From positions 62,001-126,000 of the forward strand of contig NZ_JAATVY010000015.1 of the NCBI RefSeq assembly GCF_011947195.1: DNA of 64,000 nucleotides. The letters are read 5' to 3'. The notes beneath the pieces are model-generated. The model was not told the DNA's origin. It did not search any database and saw only the letters and a list, made by a program, of their open reading frames with translations. Of this stretch, positions 16,421 through 26,300 are shown piece by piece; position 1 is the stretch's first letter, and the number at the start of each line of letters is the position of its first letter. The position numbers and the translations under genes are program-made. The DNA is from Planosporangium thailandense (GTDB lineage Bacteria; Actinomycetota; Actinomycetes; Mycobacteriales; Micromonosporaceae).

Positions 16421-18583
16421 TCATTCGCCATGCGGGCCGCCCTCCGGGCTCCGCTCGACCCCGGTCGCCTGGCACAGCCGGTGGAGAACCGTCCGGTCGT
16501 CGGGTCCTGAGGAGGTCCGCACGTCGCCGCCGGCCGCCGCGTCGCCGGGCGCGACCGCCTCGCGCAGCCACACGCGCCGCCACGGTCCGTCGCCCGGATC
16601 GACGGCCAGCACGGTGAACTCCGTACCCGGTGCGAACACCACGGTCTCGCGGCGCCCATCGGCGATCAGGTCGCCGACCCGACGCCCCGTCAGCGACCAG
16701 GCGACAAGGTCGGGGCCGGCTTCGCCGCCTCCTGCGGGTGCCTCAGGCGGGGCGGTGACCAGCAGGGACGGCGTCGACACGCGCTGACCGGACCGGGACG
16801 CTTCGAACGCTCGTGACCGCGGGTCGGCGCTACCCGTGACCGGCCCGATGTAGGCCGGGAGCCGGGCCAGGCCGCTGGTGACGCACCCGGCGAGCGCCCG
16901 GGCCGCGGCCTCCTCCTCGGGGCGGCACAGGTCGCCGTCGACCAGCCTGGCCCGCACGGCGACGAGATCGACCAACGCCGCGTCGCGCGGTTCGCCGGCA
17001 GCGGCGCCGCGCAGCCCGGGCCGCTGGGCCAGCAGACCGGTCACCGCCCGGGCGTGCCCGTCGAAGCGGCGCCCCAGAAGTTCGCGCACCCGCTGACGTT
17101 CTTCCGGCGTACTGCGGTGGCCGACCGGGACCGGGGGAACGCTCGCAGCCGGTCGGTCCGGCGCGGTTGTCCCGTCCTGCTCCGGTTCGGGCGCCGTGGT
17201 CGCCGCGGCCCGCTCCCGTTCCGGTACCGCCGCGTGCGGCGTCACCGGCTCCGGTTCCGGCCCTGGTTCCGGCTCCGGCTCCGGTTCCGGCTCCGGTTCC
17301 GGCTCTGGTTCCGGCTCCCGCTCTGGTTCCCGTACCAGGCGGCCGTCGGCGGTCAGCTGCCACGGCGCCCCGTACCGGTCGCCGAACGGCGGGTTCCAGG
17401 CCACACCGGCCCCCGCCGACAGCACGAACCGCACGGCTCGGCGCACGTCCTCGGGTAGCCGCTCCAGCAGCTGGGCCACCGCCGGCCAGGCATCGCCGGC
17501 GGCCACCCCAGGGGAACCGACCACCAGCAGTACCCGGTCAGGGTCGGCGGGCAGGGTCGCGACAACGGCGGCCGGATCCGCCCGGCCGCCGCGTACCCAC
17601 AGTCCACAACGGACCACCTCGACGACCCAGCCGTCGGAGAGTCGCTGGACACCCGGCTCCAGGGTGGCGTCGCGATCGACCGGCGGCAGCCACTCGAGCA
17701 GTTCGGGGGCGGTGCCCCGGCGGTACCGCAGCCGCTGCGCGTACGGGCGAGCCGCCGGCCGGCCGTCCGCGTCGACCGTCACCGACACCGGCGACCCGCC
17801 GGGCCCGATCGCCGGCATGCCCGCGGCGACCTCGACGACGGCCCCGGCGGCGACCAGCCGCGTTGCCACCGTGTCCACGACCCGTCCCCCCGGCCCGTAG
17901 GGCACCAGGACGAGGTGGTGGCGTAGCGCGGCCGGCAGGTCACCTACGTACCGTAGGAGCGCGTCCGGATCGACGTCCCGCCCGCCGGGGCGCCCGACCA
18001 CGAGCGTCACCCCGGCGGGGTGGACCGGCACCGCGTAGGCCGGATCATCGTGGCCGCCGCCGGCGTCGGTAGCCGAGTACACCCACAGGCCGGCCGGTAC
18101 GGGTGTCGCGCGCAGGGGCCCGGCGGCGGTCGCCACGGCGGCGAGCGCACCCTGCCAGCGGGGAGCCGGCGCGCGCGATCCGTGCGCCACCGGCGGCGTT
18201 TGCGGGCTGAAGGTCAGCCACTGGCCGCCGTCGGGGACGAACAGGTTGCCGGGCAGCACCAGCACCGGCCCGTCCGGCGCCGTCACCGGCAGCGTCAGCA
18301 GGTCGGCGACGAGCTGCGCGACGGGGGGTGCGCCGCGGCGCGGGCTCCCGGCCCCCGACAAGACGAGCCGGAGCGCCCGGCAGCCCGCCGGCAGGGCGTT
18401 GCCGACCACGTCGACCAGGGCCGTGGCCGACGGGGACCGATCCGCGGCCACCAGGACGGTGAGCGTCTCGGGAGCTGCCGGCAGGTCGGGCAGTGCCGCC
18501 AGCGGTACGGATGGCTCGCCGACCACCATGACCGGTCCGCACCACCGGACCACCGGCGCGGACGGCTGCGCGCGCCCGGTCAC
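16421..18583 (-). CDS. T7SS-associated protein with (EP)n linker and ART-like C-terminus
   Basis: A 720-aa protein with three parts. Residues 1-415 are an alpha/beta region with internally similar strands (for example LTVLVAADRSPSATA and VTLVVGRPGGRDVDP), not assigned to a family. Residues about 418-450 are an EP dipeptide repeat. Residues about 500-700 resemble an ADP-ribosyltransferase fold: ARLPAYIGPVTGSA, RVSTPSLLVTAPP, then ETVVFAPGTEFTVLAVDP near the end. The catalytic R-S-E signature looks degraded, because the strand that usually carries Arg ends in G-P-V and no clear E-x-E precedes the last strands. The GTG start overlaps the upstream gene's stop (GTGA). No signal peptide is visible. 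Confidence 0.65.
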   Translation of the reverse strand: MTGRAQPSAPVVRWCGPVMVVGEPSVPLAALPDLPAAPETLTVLVAADRSPSATALVDVVGNALPAGCRALRLVLSGAGSPRRGAPPVAQLVADLLTLPVTAPDGPVLVLPGNLFVPDGGQWLTFSPQTPPVAHGSRAPAPRWQGALAAVATAAGPLRATPVPAGLWVYSATDAGGGHDDPAYAVPVHPAGVTLVVGRPGGRDVDPDALLRYVGDLPAALRHHLVLVPYGPGGRVVDTVATRLVAAGAVVEVAAGMPAIGPGGSPVSVTVDADGRPAARPYAQRLRYRRGTAPELLEWLPPVDRDATLEPGVQRLSDGWVVEVVRCGLWVRGGRADPAAVVATLPADPDRVLLVVGSPGVAAGDAWPAVAQLLERLPEDVRRAVRFVLSAGAGVAWNPPFGDRYGAPWQLTADGRLVREPEREPEPEPEPEPEPEPEPEPGPEPEPVTPHAAVPERERAAATTAPEPEQDGTTAPDRPAASVPPVPVGHRSTPEERQRVRELLGRRFDGHARAVTGLLAQRPGLRGAAAGEPRDAALVDLVAVRARLVDGDLCRPEEEAAARALAGCVTSGLARLPAYIGPVTGSADPRSRAFEASRSGQRVSTPSLLVTAPPEAPAGGGEAGPDLVAWSLTGRRVGDLIADGRRETVVFAPGTEFTVLAVDPGDGPWRRVWLREAVAPGDAAAGGDVRTSSGPDDRTVLHRLCQATGVERSPEGGPHGE
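17240..17335 (-). repeat. Microsatellite-like repeat encoding the Glu-Pro linker
   Basis: A roughly 95-bp run of GGTTCC/GGCTCC hexamers (plus-strand reading) encodes about 15 EP dipeptides. In-frame hexamer repeats such as this can change length by slippage without a frameshift. Confidence 0.8.
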
Positions 18584-19686
18584 CGGGGCCCGTTATCCGC
18601 GCGGCAGTCCACCCGCAACGCGGAGACCCCCAGGTGCGCGCCGTCGCGGCCCGGTCCCCAGTCGACCCCCCGGGTCACCATCTGCACCGCCAGCTGTCCC
18701 GTGGTGACCGGGAAGCTGCCCGCCTCCACCCAGCGCCCCTGGTTCACCGTCTGGTCCACGTCGAACGAACCGGCGGCGGTGCCCCCTACGTCGACGCTGC
18801 CGTAGACGACGTAGTGGGCCGGCTTGCCCGCCGCGTCCGTGGGGTCCCCGGTACCCGGCACGTGGACGCGTACCGCGCAGGAGCCGCGATTGACCGTACC
18901 GGTACGGAACGACCAGACGACGACGTTGTCCGGGTCATCCTGGTTGGCGTCACCGCTCATCGGTACGGCCACGACCTGACCTGCGCAGCCGTCACCGCTC
19001 CAGCCGCCCGTCGGCCGCGAGCGCCAGTCGGCGGACCAGCCCTTCTGGTAGAAGCCCGTACCCGCCGCCTGCGGGCAACTCTGCCCCGCGACGGCCGTGT
19101 AGCTGGCAGCGGCCGGCCCGACCGACCGGGCTGACCCGCTCGATCGCGGCGCGGACGGGGCCGGTGACCTACCGCTGCCGCCGGCGGCCGCCTTCGCCGC
19201 GCTGGTGGGAGCGGATGCAGGCTTGTCGGCGCCGCCCGCGGTGGGGTCCGTACGCTCGGCCGTCCGCGCTATCGGCGCGTCCGAGTGGCTGGAGCGGAGG
19301 CTCACGATGCCGACCCCGGCGGCCGCCACGGCAGCGGCGACGCCCACGGCGAGCGGTACGGCGACGCGCCGACGGCGTGGGCTCCGGCCGGCAACCGGGA
19401 AAGCGGGCGCGCCGTCGCCGTCCCCGCCGCCCGACACCGGCAGCGCCGGCGGCGGGGCGGCCGGCGGCGGGGCGGCCGGCGGCGGGGCGGCCGACAGCGG
19501 GGCCCGCGCCGGCGGGGCCGGTACCGGCCCGTTGTCGTCCGCGCTTCGGGCGTCGGGGGCGCCGTAGGCCGGATCGTCCTCGGCCGGATGGTCCATCGGC
19601 ACCACCGGCATGACGAACGGCCGGACCAGCCGCAGCTCGGTGGGCACGGACGAATCCTGGTCGCCGCCTTGCTCGGGCACGATCAT
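18580..19686 (-). CDS. Single-pass membrane protein with Pro-rich linker and secreted beta domain
   Basis: A 368-aa protein of the T7SS neighbourhood. An acidic cytosolic N-terminus (about 1-45) is followed by a Pro/Ala linker and one membrane helix preceded by RSPRRRRVAVPLAVG (about 115-135). A Ser/Ala/Thr-rich stalk leads to a C-terminal domain of about 150 residues with four Cys and strand-rich sequence (GFYQKGWSADW, GSFDVDQTVNQGRWVEAGSF). This end resembles golvesin-like beta-sandwich domains, which is an inference. The ATG at 19686 was chosen; upstream in-frame codons give an Arg-rich, non-coding-like stretch. It is translationally coupled to the ART-like gene, so the two probably act together at the envelope. 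Confidence 0.65.
   Translation of the reverse strand: MIVPEQGGDQDSSVPTELRLVRPFVMPVVPMDHPAEDDPAYGAPDARSADDNGPVPAPPARAPLSAAPPPAAPPPAAPPPALPVSGGGDGDGAPAFPVAGRSPRRRRVAVPLAVGVAAAVAAAGVGIVSLRSSHSDAPIARTAERTDPTAGGADKPASAPTSAAKAAAGGSGRSPAPSAPRSSGSARSVGPAAASYTAVAGQSCPQAAGTGFYQKGWSADWRSRPTGGWSGDGCAGQVVAVPMSGDANQDDPDNVVVWSFRTGTVNRGSCAVRVHVPGTGDPTDAAGKPAHYVVYGSVDVGGTAAGSFDVDQTVNQGRWVEAGSFPVTTGQLAVQMVTRGVDWGPGRDGAHLGVSALRVDCRADNGPR
19451..19495 (-). repeat. 15-bp tandem repeat encoding the AAPPP linker
   Basis: Three tandem copies of a 15-mer (plus-strand GGCGGGGCGGCCGGC), the last with one mismatch, encode AAPPP-type repeats in the linker of the single-pass membrane protein. Confidence 0.8.
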
Positions 19687-19972
19687 CCGGTACTCGCTAA
19701 GACGGCCATGGTCGTCAATGTTAGCTATCGACCAGCGTGACTCGCCACTTCCGCCCGCGCCGCCGTGACGATCGCCGCACCGGCCGGCGGGCCAAGGCTC
19801 CGCCGGAAGTGTCCGAAGTCGACTGACCGACCGGGAGGGTGGGTCCCGGCCGCGACACGGTCGCCTACGCTGATGCGGTGCACGGACCAGGTCGATGCGG
19901 CCGACGGGACGATCCGGCAACCGTCCGCCACCTGCTGCCCCACCCGCTCACACCCGGCTGGAGGTCGCGCCG

Positions 19973-22900
19973 ATGACCTCCCGGGTGCTCACCGTCGCCC
20001 GGGATCCGGCGGTCACCGCCGCGTACCGCAGCATCGGGGAGGCGTTGGCCGCGGCCCGCTCCGGATGCGTGATCAACGTGCTGCCCGGCGAGTACCCGGA
20101 GAGCCTGGCCATCGTGGCATCGGTCACCGTCACCGCGGCGAGCGGAGCGGGCAGCGTACGGGTGGCGCCCGGGACCGGCCCCGCGCTGCTGTCGACCGCC
20201 GAGGCGGTGACGGTGGTGGGGCTGGTCCTGTCGGGCGACGGCGACCCCGACGGCGCCTGCGTCGAGGTGCGCTCGGGCCGGTTGACGCTCGAGGACTGCG
20301 AGCTACGGGCCGAGTCGTTCGCGGCGGCCATGGCCCTGGCCCCCGGCACGCTGGGGATGCGCGGGTGCCGGGTGCGCAACCCGGCCGGGGCCGGGGTGGT
20401 GGTCAACGGCGCCTCGGGCGGTTTCGTGGAGCACTGCACGTTCACGGGAATCGGCACCTCGGCGATCGTGGCGACCGGCGGCGCGGACCCGGCGGTGCAC
20501 GCGGCGGTGATCCGTGAGGTGCACGGCAACGGCATCTGCGTGACCGGCGCCGCCCGCGGCCGCTACACCGACTGCGACATCTCGGCGACCGGGAAACCGG
20601 CCGTGGCGGTGGAGCACGACAGCGCACCCCTGCTCCGCGACTGCCGCATCCACGACGTACGGGACGTGGGTCTGTACGTGGCCGGCCGGTCCCGACCGGT
20701 GGTCGAGGACTGCCTCATCGAGCGCAGCGGTGACCACGGCGTGCTGATCGACGACGGTGCCGACCCGGTCCTGCGCCGCTGCCGGGTCGCCGACCCGCAC
20801 GGCAACGGTGTCCGGATCGCGGGTGCGGCCCGCGGCACGGTGGAGGCGTGCGAGGTGACCGGCGCGCCGGCGGTCGGGGTCTGGGTCGGTGAGGCCAGCG
20901 ACCCGCGGGTACGGGACACCGAGGTGACCGGCTGCTCCGACACCGGTCTGCTCGTCCTCGGCGGCGCGGCCGGCTCGTTCGAGGACCTGCGGATACGTGA
21001 CGTCACCGGGCACGGCGTCGGCATCCAGGGGGACGCGAGCCCGCTCATCCGGGCGGCCACCATCGCGGGCTGCGGCGGCCACGGCATCGTCGTCGTCGAC
21101 AACGGCCGGGGCCGGATCTCCGACAGCCGGGTCAGCGACACCCGCTTCGCCGGGCTGCGTACCGCGGACGGGGCGAATCCCCTCGTACACAGCGTGGTGC
21201 TGACCGGCAGTACCGATGTCGGGGTACTGATCGACGCCGGGGGCCGGGCCGTGCTGCGCGAGTGCGAGGTCACCGGGGCGGGCAGCGACGGCGTACGCGT
21301 CGAGGGCGGCGGCGACGTGTCGATCAACCGTAGCCGGGTGCACCGCTGCCGGGGCGCCGCGGTCCGACTCGCCGCCGGAAGCAGCGGCCTGCTCGTCGAC
21401 AGCCGGTTGACCGGCAACACCGGCGACGGCGTGGTCGTGGAAACGGCGGAGCCGGTGGTGCTCCGGGGCTGTGCCGTACGCGACAACGCGGGAGCCGGTG
21501 TCGACCAGCGGGTCGCGTCGACCCGGTTCGAACTGGTCGACCTCGACAGCGGCGGCAACGGGCGGCCGGACAGCACCACCGCCTCGTACACCGGTCCGGC
21601 GGACGGTCACCACGGAGCGGAGGTCGGCGCGACCCTCGCCGGGGCGCTCCCCGCTCCGGACGACCAGCCCGTGGCGCCGGCCGACCCGGCCCCGCCGGAT
21701 CCCGGTGCGGGCGACGACACGCTGTCGCCGCTCCTGCACGAACTCGACGACCTCGTCGGCCTCGCCGAGGTGAAACGGGAGGTCGGCACGCTGGTCAACC
21801 TGAACCGGCTGGCGCGACGCCGCCGCGACGCCGGGCTGCCGGCCCCGCCGGTCAGCCGGCACCTGATCTTCGCTGGCCCGGCGGGCACCGGCAAGACGAC
21901 GGTGGCCCGGCTGTACGCCCGGATCCTCGCCGCCCTCGGCATGCTGCGGACCGGGCACGTGGTGGAGGTGGCGCGGGCCGACCTGGTCGCCTCGGTCGTC
22001 GGCGGGACCGCCCTCAAGACCGCGGAGAAGGTCGAGGCCACCCTGGGCGGGGTGCTGTTCATCGACGAGGCGTACACCCTCGCGCCGCCCGACCACGCGG
22101 CCGGCCCGGACTTCGGGCGGGAAGCCGTCGACACACTGGTCAAGCTGATGGAAGACCACCGCGACGACCTGGTGGTGATCGCCGCCGGATACCCGCACGA
22201 GATGCGCCGGTTCCTGGCGTCCAATCCCGGGCTGGCGTCACGGTTCACCCGTACGCTCGAGTTCGCCGACTACACGCCGGCGGAGCTGGTCACCATCGTC
22301 GAACGGTTCTGCGCCGGCCACGGCTACGAACTGCACGCCGACGCCCGGGCCGCGCTGCACGGGCACTTCGACCGGATCCACCGCGGCGACAACAGCGGCA
22401 ACGCCCGGGCCGCCCGGCGGGTCTTCGAGGAGATGGTGGAGCGCCAGGCGCACCGGCTGGCGGGGCTGGCCGAGGTCACCGACCGGGAGCTGACCCTGCT
22501 GACCGAACGGGACCTGCCGGCCGCCGCGTCGGCCAGCGCGGCCCGGCCGGGCCAGGTCGACGAGCGGTCACTGCCGTCGCTGCTGGCCGAACTGCACGCC
22601 ATGGTGGGCCTCGCCGAGGTGAAACAGGAGGTCTCCAAGCTGGTCAACCTGCTCGCCGCCGCGCGCCGCCGGGAGCAGGCCGGCCTGCCGACGCATCCGG
22701 TCGGCCGCCATCTGATCTTCTCCGGGGCGCCCGGGACCGGCAAGACGACCGTGGCGCGGCTGTACGGCCGGCTGCTGGCCGCCCTCGGGGTGCTCCCCCG
22801 CGGCCAGCTGGTGGAGGTGTCGCGCGCCGACCTGGTCGGCGAGTTCGTGGGCCAGACCGCCCAGCGGACCCGGGAGACGTTCACCCGCGCTCTCGGCGGC

Positions 22901-23377
22901 GTGCTGTTCATCGACGAGGCGTACACGCTGACGCCCGTCGGCGGCAGCGCCGTCGACTTCGGACGGGAGGCGGTGGACACGCTGGTCAAGCTGATGGAGG
23001 ACCACCGGGACGAGGTGGTGGTCATCGTCGCCGGCTACGCCGAGGAGATGGCCGGGTTCGTCGCCGCGAACCCGGGCCTGGCGTCGCGGTTCTCCCAGCG
23101 GGTCGAGTTCGCCGATTACACGCCCCCGGAGCTGGTCACGATCGTCGAGCAGCGGGCTCACGAGTCCGGTTACCGCTGCCCGCCACTGACGATGGACGCC
23201 CTCGAGCGCCACTTCACGCTCGTGCCGCGGGACCGCACGTTCGGCAACGGCCGGTACGCCCGGCACGTACTGGAATCGATGATCACCAACCATGCCGAGC
23301 GGTTGAGCCTGCTCACCACGGCCACCGACGACGATCTGCGGCTGCTGATCCCGCCGGACGTACCGGAGCCGAACTGA
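19973..23377 (+). CDS. Beta-helix protein fused to two CbbX/SpoVK-type AAA+ ATPases (EccA-like)
   Basis: A 1134-aa cytosolic protein. Residues 1-560 are a right-handed parallel beta-helix built from about twenty 22-24-residue turns (typical pieces: GVLIDDGADPVLRRCRV, GVRIAGAARGTVEACEV). Two AAA+ modules of the CbbX/SpoVK/EccA class follow. Walker A is AGPAGTGKTTVAR near 636 and SGAPGTGKTTVAR near 919; both have Walker B GVLFIDEAYTL and the SRF sensor (NPGLASRF). EccA of mycobacterial ESX systems has a TPR N-terminus and one CbbX domain, so this may be a functional stand-in that handles T7SS substrates. GGAGGT eight bases before the ATG at 19973 sets the start. It is monocistronic and convergent with the giant effector gene. 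Confidence 0.85.
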   Translation: MTSRVLTVARDPAVTAAYRSIGEALAAARSGCVINVLPGEYPESLAIVASVTVTAASGAGSVRVAPGTGPALLSTAEAVTVVGLVLSGDGDPDGACVEVRSGRLTLEDCELRAESFAAAMALAPGTLGMRGCRVRNPAGAGVVVNGASGGFVEHCTFTGIGTSAIVATGGADPAVHAAVIREVHGNGICVTGAARGRYTDCDISATGKPAVAVEHDSAPLLRDCRIHDVRDVGLYVAGRSRPVVEDCLIERSGDHGVLIDDGADPVLRRCRVADPHGNGVRIAGAARGTVEACEVTGAPAVGVWVGEASDPRVRDTEVTGCSDTGLLVLGGAAGSFEDLRIRDVTGHGVGIQGDASPLIRAATIAGCGGHGIVVVDNGRGRISDSRVSDTRFAGLRTADGANPLVHSVVLTGSTDVGVLIDAGGRAVLRECEVTGAGSDGVRVEGGGDVSINRSRVHRCRGAAVRLAAGSSGLLVDSRLTGNTGDGVVVETAEPVVLRGCAVRDNAGAGVDQRVASTRFELVDLDSGGNGRPDSTTASYTGPADGHHGAEVGATLAGALPAPDDQPVAPADPAPPDPGAGDDTLSPLLHELDDLVGLAEVKREVGTLVNLNRLARRRRDAGLPAPPVSRHLIFAGPAGTGKTTVARLYARILAALGMLRTGHVVEVARADLVASVVGGTALKTAEKVEATLGGVLFIDEAYTLAPPDHAAGPDFGREAVDTLVKLMEDHRDDLVVIAAGYPHEMRRFLASNPGLASRFTRTLEFADYTPAELVTIVERFCAGHGYELHADARAALHGHFDRIHRGDNSGNARAARRVFEEMVERQAHRLAGLAEVTDRELTLLTERDLPAAASASAARPGQVDERSLPSLLAELHAMVGLAEVKQEVSKLVNLLAAARRREQAGLPTHPVGRHLIFSGAPGTGKTTVARLYGRLLAALGVLPRGQLVEVSRADLVGEFVGQTAQRTRETFTRALGGVLFIDEAYTLTPVGGSAVDFGREAVDTLVKLMEDHRDEVVVIVAGYAEEMAGFVAANPGLASRFSQRVEFADYTPPELVTIVEQRAHESGYRCPPLTMDALERHFTLVPRDRTFGNGRYARHVLESMITNHAERLSLLTTATDDDLRLLIPPDVPEPN

Positions 23378-23389
23378 ACCGGTGCGGCC

Positions 23390-26300
23390 TCAGGCCTCCG
23401 GTGGGTCCCCGCCGGGGGCGGAGTCGGTCGGCTGCCGGTGGCGTACCGCACCGGCGAGCACGTCGGGGATGGAGTCCGACCCGGGGTCTTCCGGCGGCCG
23501 CTCGGGCCGGAACCGGTCGACCGTCTCGACGAGCTGGTACAGGCCCTGCAGGACCTGGTCGCGACCGGGGTCGTGGGCGGCGCGGGCGACTCGGTCGGCG
23601 TAGTCGCGCAGCGGGCCCGTCGCGCCCGGCATGAGGTCACGTATCGCGGCGGCCACCCGGGCGACCATTTCCGGGTCGGGGTCGTTGGACACGTTCCCGT
23701 GCTCCCCCAACGCCTGCCGGACCAGGTCACCACGCCTCTCGCGCAGCCGTTTCAGCAGCAACGTCAGCTTGTCGGGACTGGCCGGGATCCGCCGCTTCTC
23801 CGCCGCTTCCAGCAGGCGGTAGTTGTCGGGATCGTGGGCGATCGCCGCGTGAACCTCCGGGTGGTCGCCGAGAAACTCGAGCGCGATCCCGGTGAGCTGG
23901 TCGGAGGGTACCGCGGCGCGCAGCCGGTCGAACTCGTCCTGCGTCAGGTACTGTCCGTCGGCCGGCTCGCCGGCAGGCTTGGCCCGGTCCATGTACCGTT
24001 GCCGGGCCTCGATGACCTCGACAGCGGTGCGGACGTGGCCGAGCTCGGCGTACGTGTCGCTCTCCCGGATCGCCGCAGTCCACTTGGTCCCCACCGTGAG
24101 CGCTTCGGTGACCTCGCCCAGCCGAGCGATGGCCGCCTCGTCGACAGTCGCCTCATCGGTGCGCGGAAACCGCGTCGCGTCGTAGGTGGTCTCGGGACGC
24201 GGAGACAAGTACGGGCGGCCGAGCAGTTGCGCGGTGTTGGCGGTGTTGGCGCCCTCCAGCACCGCAGGAACGGTACCCAGCTGGTACAGCAGCCGGAACA
24301 CGTCCTGTGGCACGCCGCCCGTGCGCACCACCAGCACGTCGCCTGGCGCGAGCGCCGCGATGCGCTCCGCCAGCCCGGGATCGGAAGCGTCCGCCCGGTG
24401 CAGCCATGCCGGGGCGTACGCGGGGGCGAAGTCCACGGTGGAGTCACTGATCTCCAGCAGCAGGGCCGGGCGGTCCAGCCCCGCCTCGTGCAGCGCCGCG
24501 GCCAGCGTCGCGCCCGCGCCGGAGCGGATGTCCTCCTCCAGCCGGTGCAGCCCGTACACGGGCATGACGTCGACGGAGCCGCCCAGCGCGGCCTCGACCA
24601 CCGCGTGCAGCCCGCCGGCCACCGGTCGCGACAGCGCGGCGTCGAGCAGCGCCCGCGCGTCCGCTACCCCGCCGATCGGTGGCACGTAGGTGTGGAACAG
24701 CGCGTACTCGTCGATCCCGGCACCGACGTCGATGACGTGGGCCGGCTGTCCGGGGCCGGCGCGGTGATAGGCCAGCCGAGGTCCGGCGCGCCACGCGTAG
24801 GGCTGGAACACCATCGCCGTGTCCGCACCGAGATAGTTGAGCAGGTTCGTGGCTTCCTCCTCGGTCGGCCCGACCGAGTCGCTCGCGCCGATGAGCACCA
24901 ACGGTGGCCCGTCGTCGACGCCGACACGTGCGTCGGTGTACGACTGCTCGGCGTCGTACTTGTCGCGGTCCACCCAGTCCAGCGCGTCGAGCCGGTCTCC
25001 GGCCAGGTCGGCGAGCTTTTCGCGTACGGCGCTGCTGCTGACGACCGTCAACTGCCGGTCGAACCCCAGTTCGCGCAGCGAGTCGATGAGGGTCAGGCCG
25101 GCCGCCTGGTGCCCGAAGTTCAACGCTTCGTCGATCATGACGGTCAGCCGGGGCAGGCGCTGGGGGTCGGTGAGCAACCGGTGGACCGCGAACCGCTGAC
25201 GGATCTCCACCACGGTCACCTCGCGTCCCCGGTCCGCCGCGATCTGCGCGACGACCCGGTCCACGGCGTCGGTGTCACCGCGCGTGGCATGTTCGGCCGC
25301 CTCGGTCCACCTCCGGTGCTCCGGCGTCTCGGTCTGCGGCACGGTGCGTCGGGTCCCGGACTCCGGACCGCCGTCCATGCCGGAAGCGCCGAGCGGGTGT
25401 GCGGCGTCAGACACCTCCGTGATGCCGGCGTCCATGCCGCCGAGCAGGCGCGGAGGCGCCCCGGTCAGCTCGACGAACACCAGGTTCTCGGCCAGCTGAC
25501 GGGCGGCGACCGCCCCCTTGCCGTGGTACTCCTGGGCGACGCGGGTCAGGGCCTCGTCGGGCAGGTGCGGCGCCGAACGGCCGGTGATCCGCTGGTAGGC
25601 GCCGCGGTACTCGTACCGGGCCAGGGTCGGCACGTTGTACCGGTCCGCCCCGGACAGGCGCGCGGTCACCCAGTCCCGCAGTCCCGGGGCGTCGACGGTC
25701 CACTCGGGAGGGTCGATGACGGCCCGATCCGGCGACAGCCGTGCCACCGTGTCGGCGTCGACCGGCGTGGTGGCCGGCCCGGCGCCGCCGGCCCGCGCCG
25801 GCCGCGGCGGCTGATCGGCCCACCAGCGGGCCAGCTCCGGGCTGATCGGGGAGCGCCAGCCTGCGCGGTCGGCACCGGCCGCCCGGCCCTCGCGCAGCCG
25901 GTCCAGGGCGGTGCCGAAGGCGTCGCCGTTCGCGCGCTCGTGCGCCAGCCAGCCCGCCACGTCCCGGTCGCCCGCGCCGAAGGCCCGATCGTAGGCCTCC
26001 ACCCACTGCGTACGGAACTCGTCGCCGACCCGGCGCAGCGCCTCGTCCGGCACGTCGTAGCCGGTGAGTCCATCACCGGCCAGCTCGTCGAAGTCGCGGG
26101 CGGCGGTCGACAGCGACTCGGTCAGGCCGCGCTCGTACTCAAGCCGGTCGAACAGCCCGTCCGCCAGGCGGTCCAACTCGTGCTCCCAGGCGGTCCGGCG
26201 TCCGTCGTCGAGCCGGCCGGTGCCGTAGCCGGCCGGCTCGTCGCCCCAGATCCGCTCGTACGCCCGTCTGACCTGGCCGGCGAAGTCGGCGTACGCGCGT

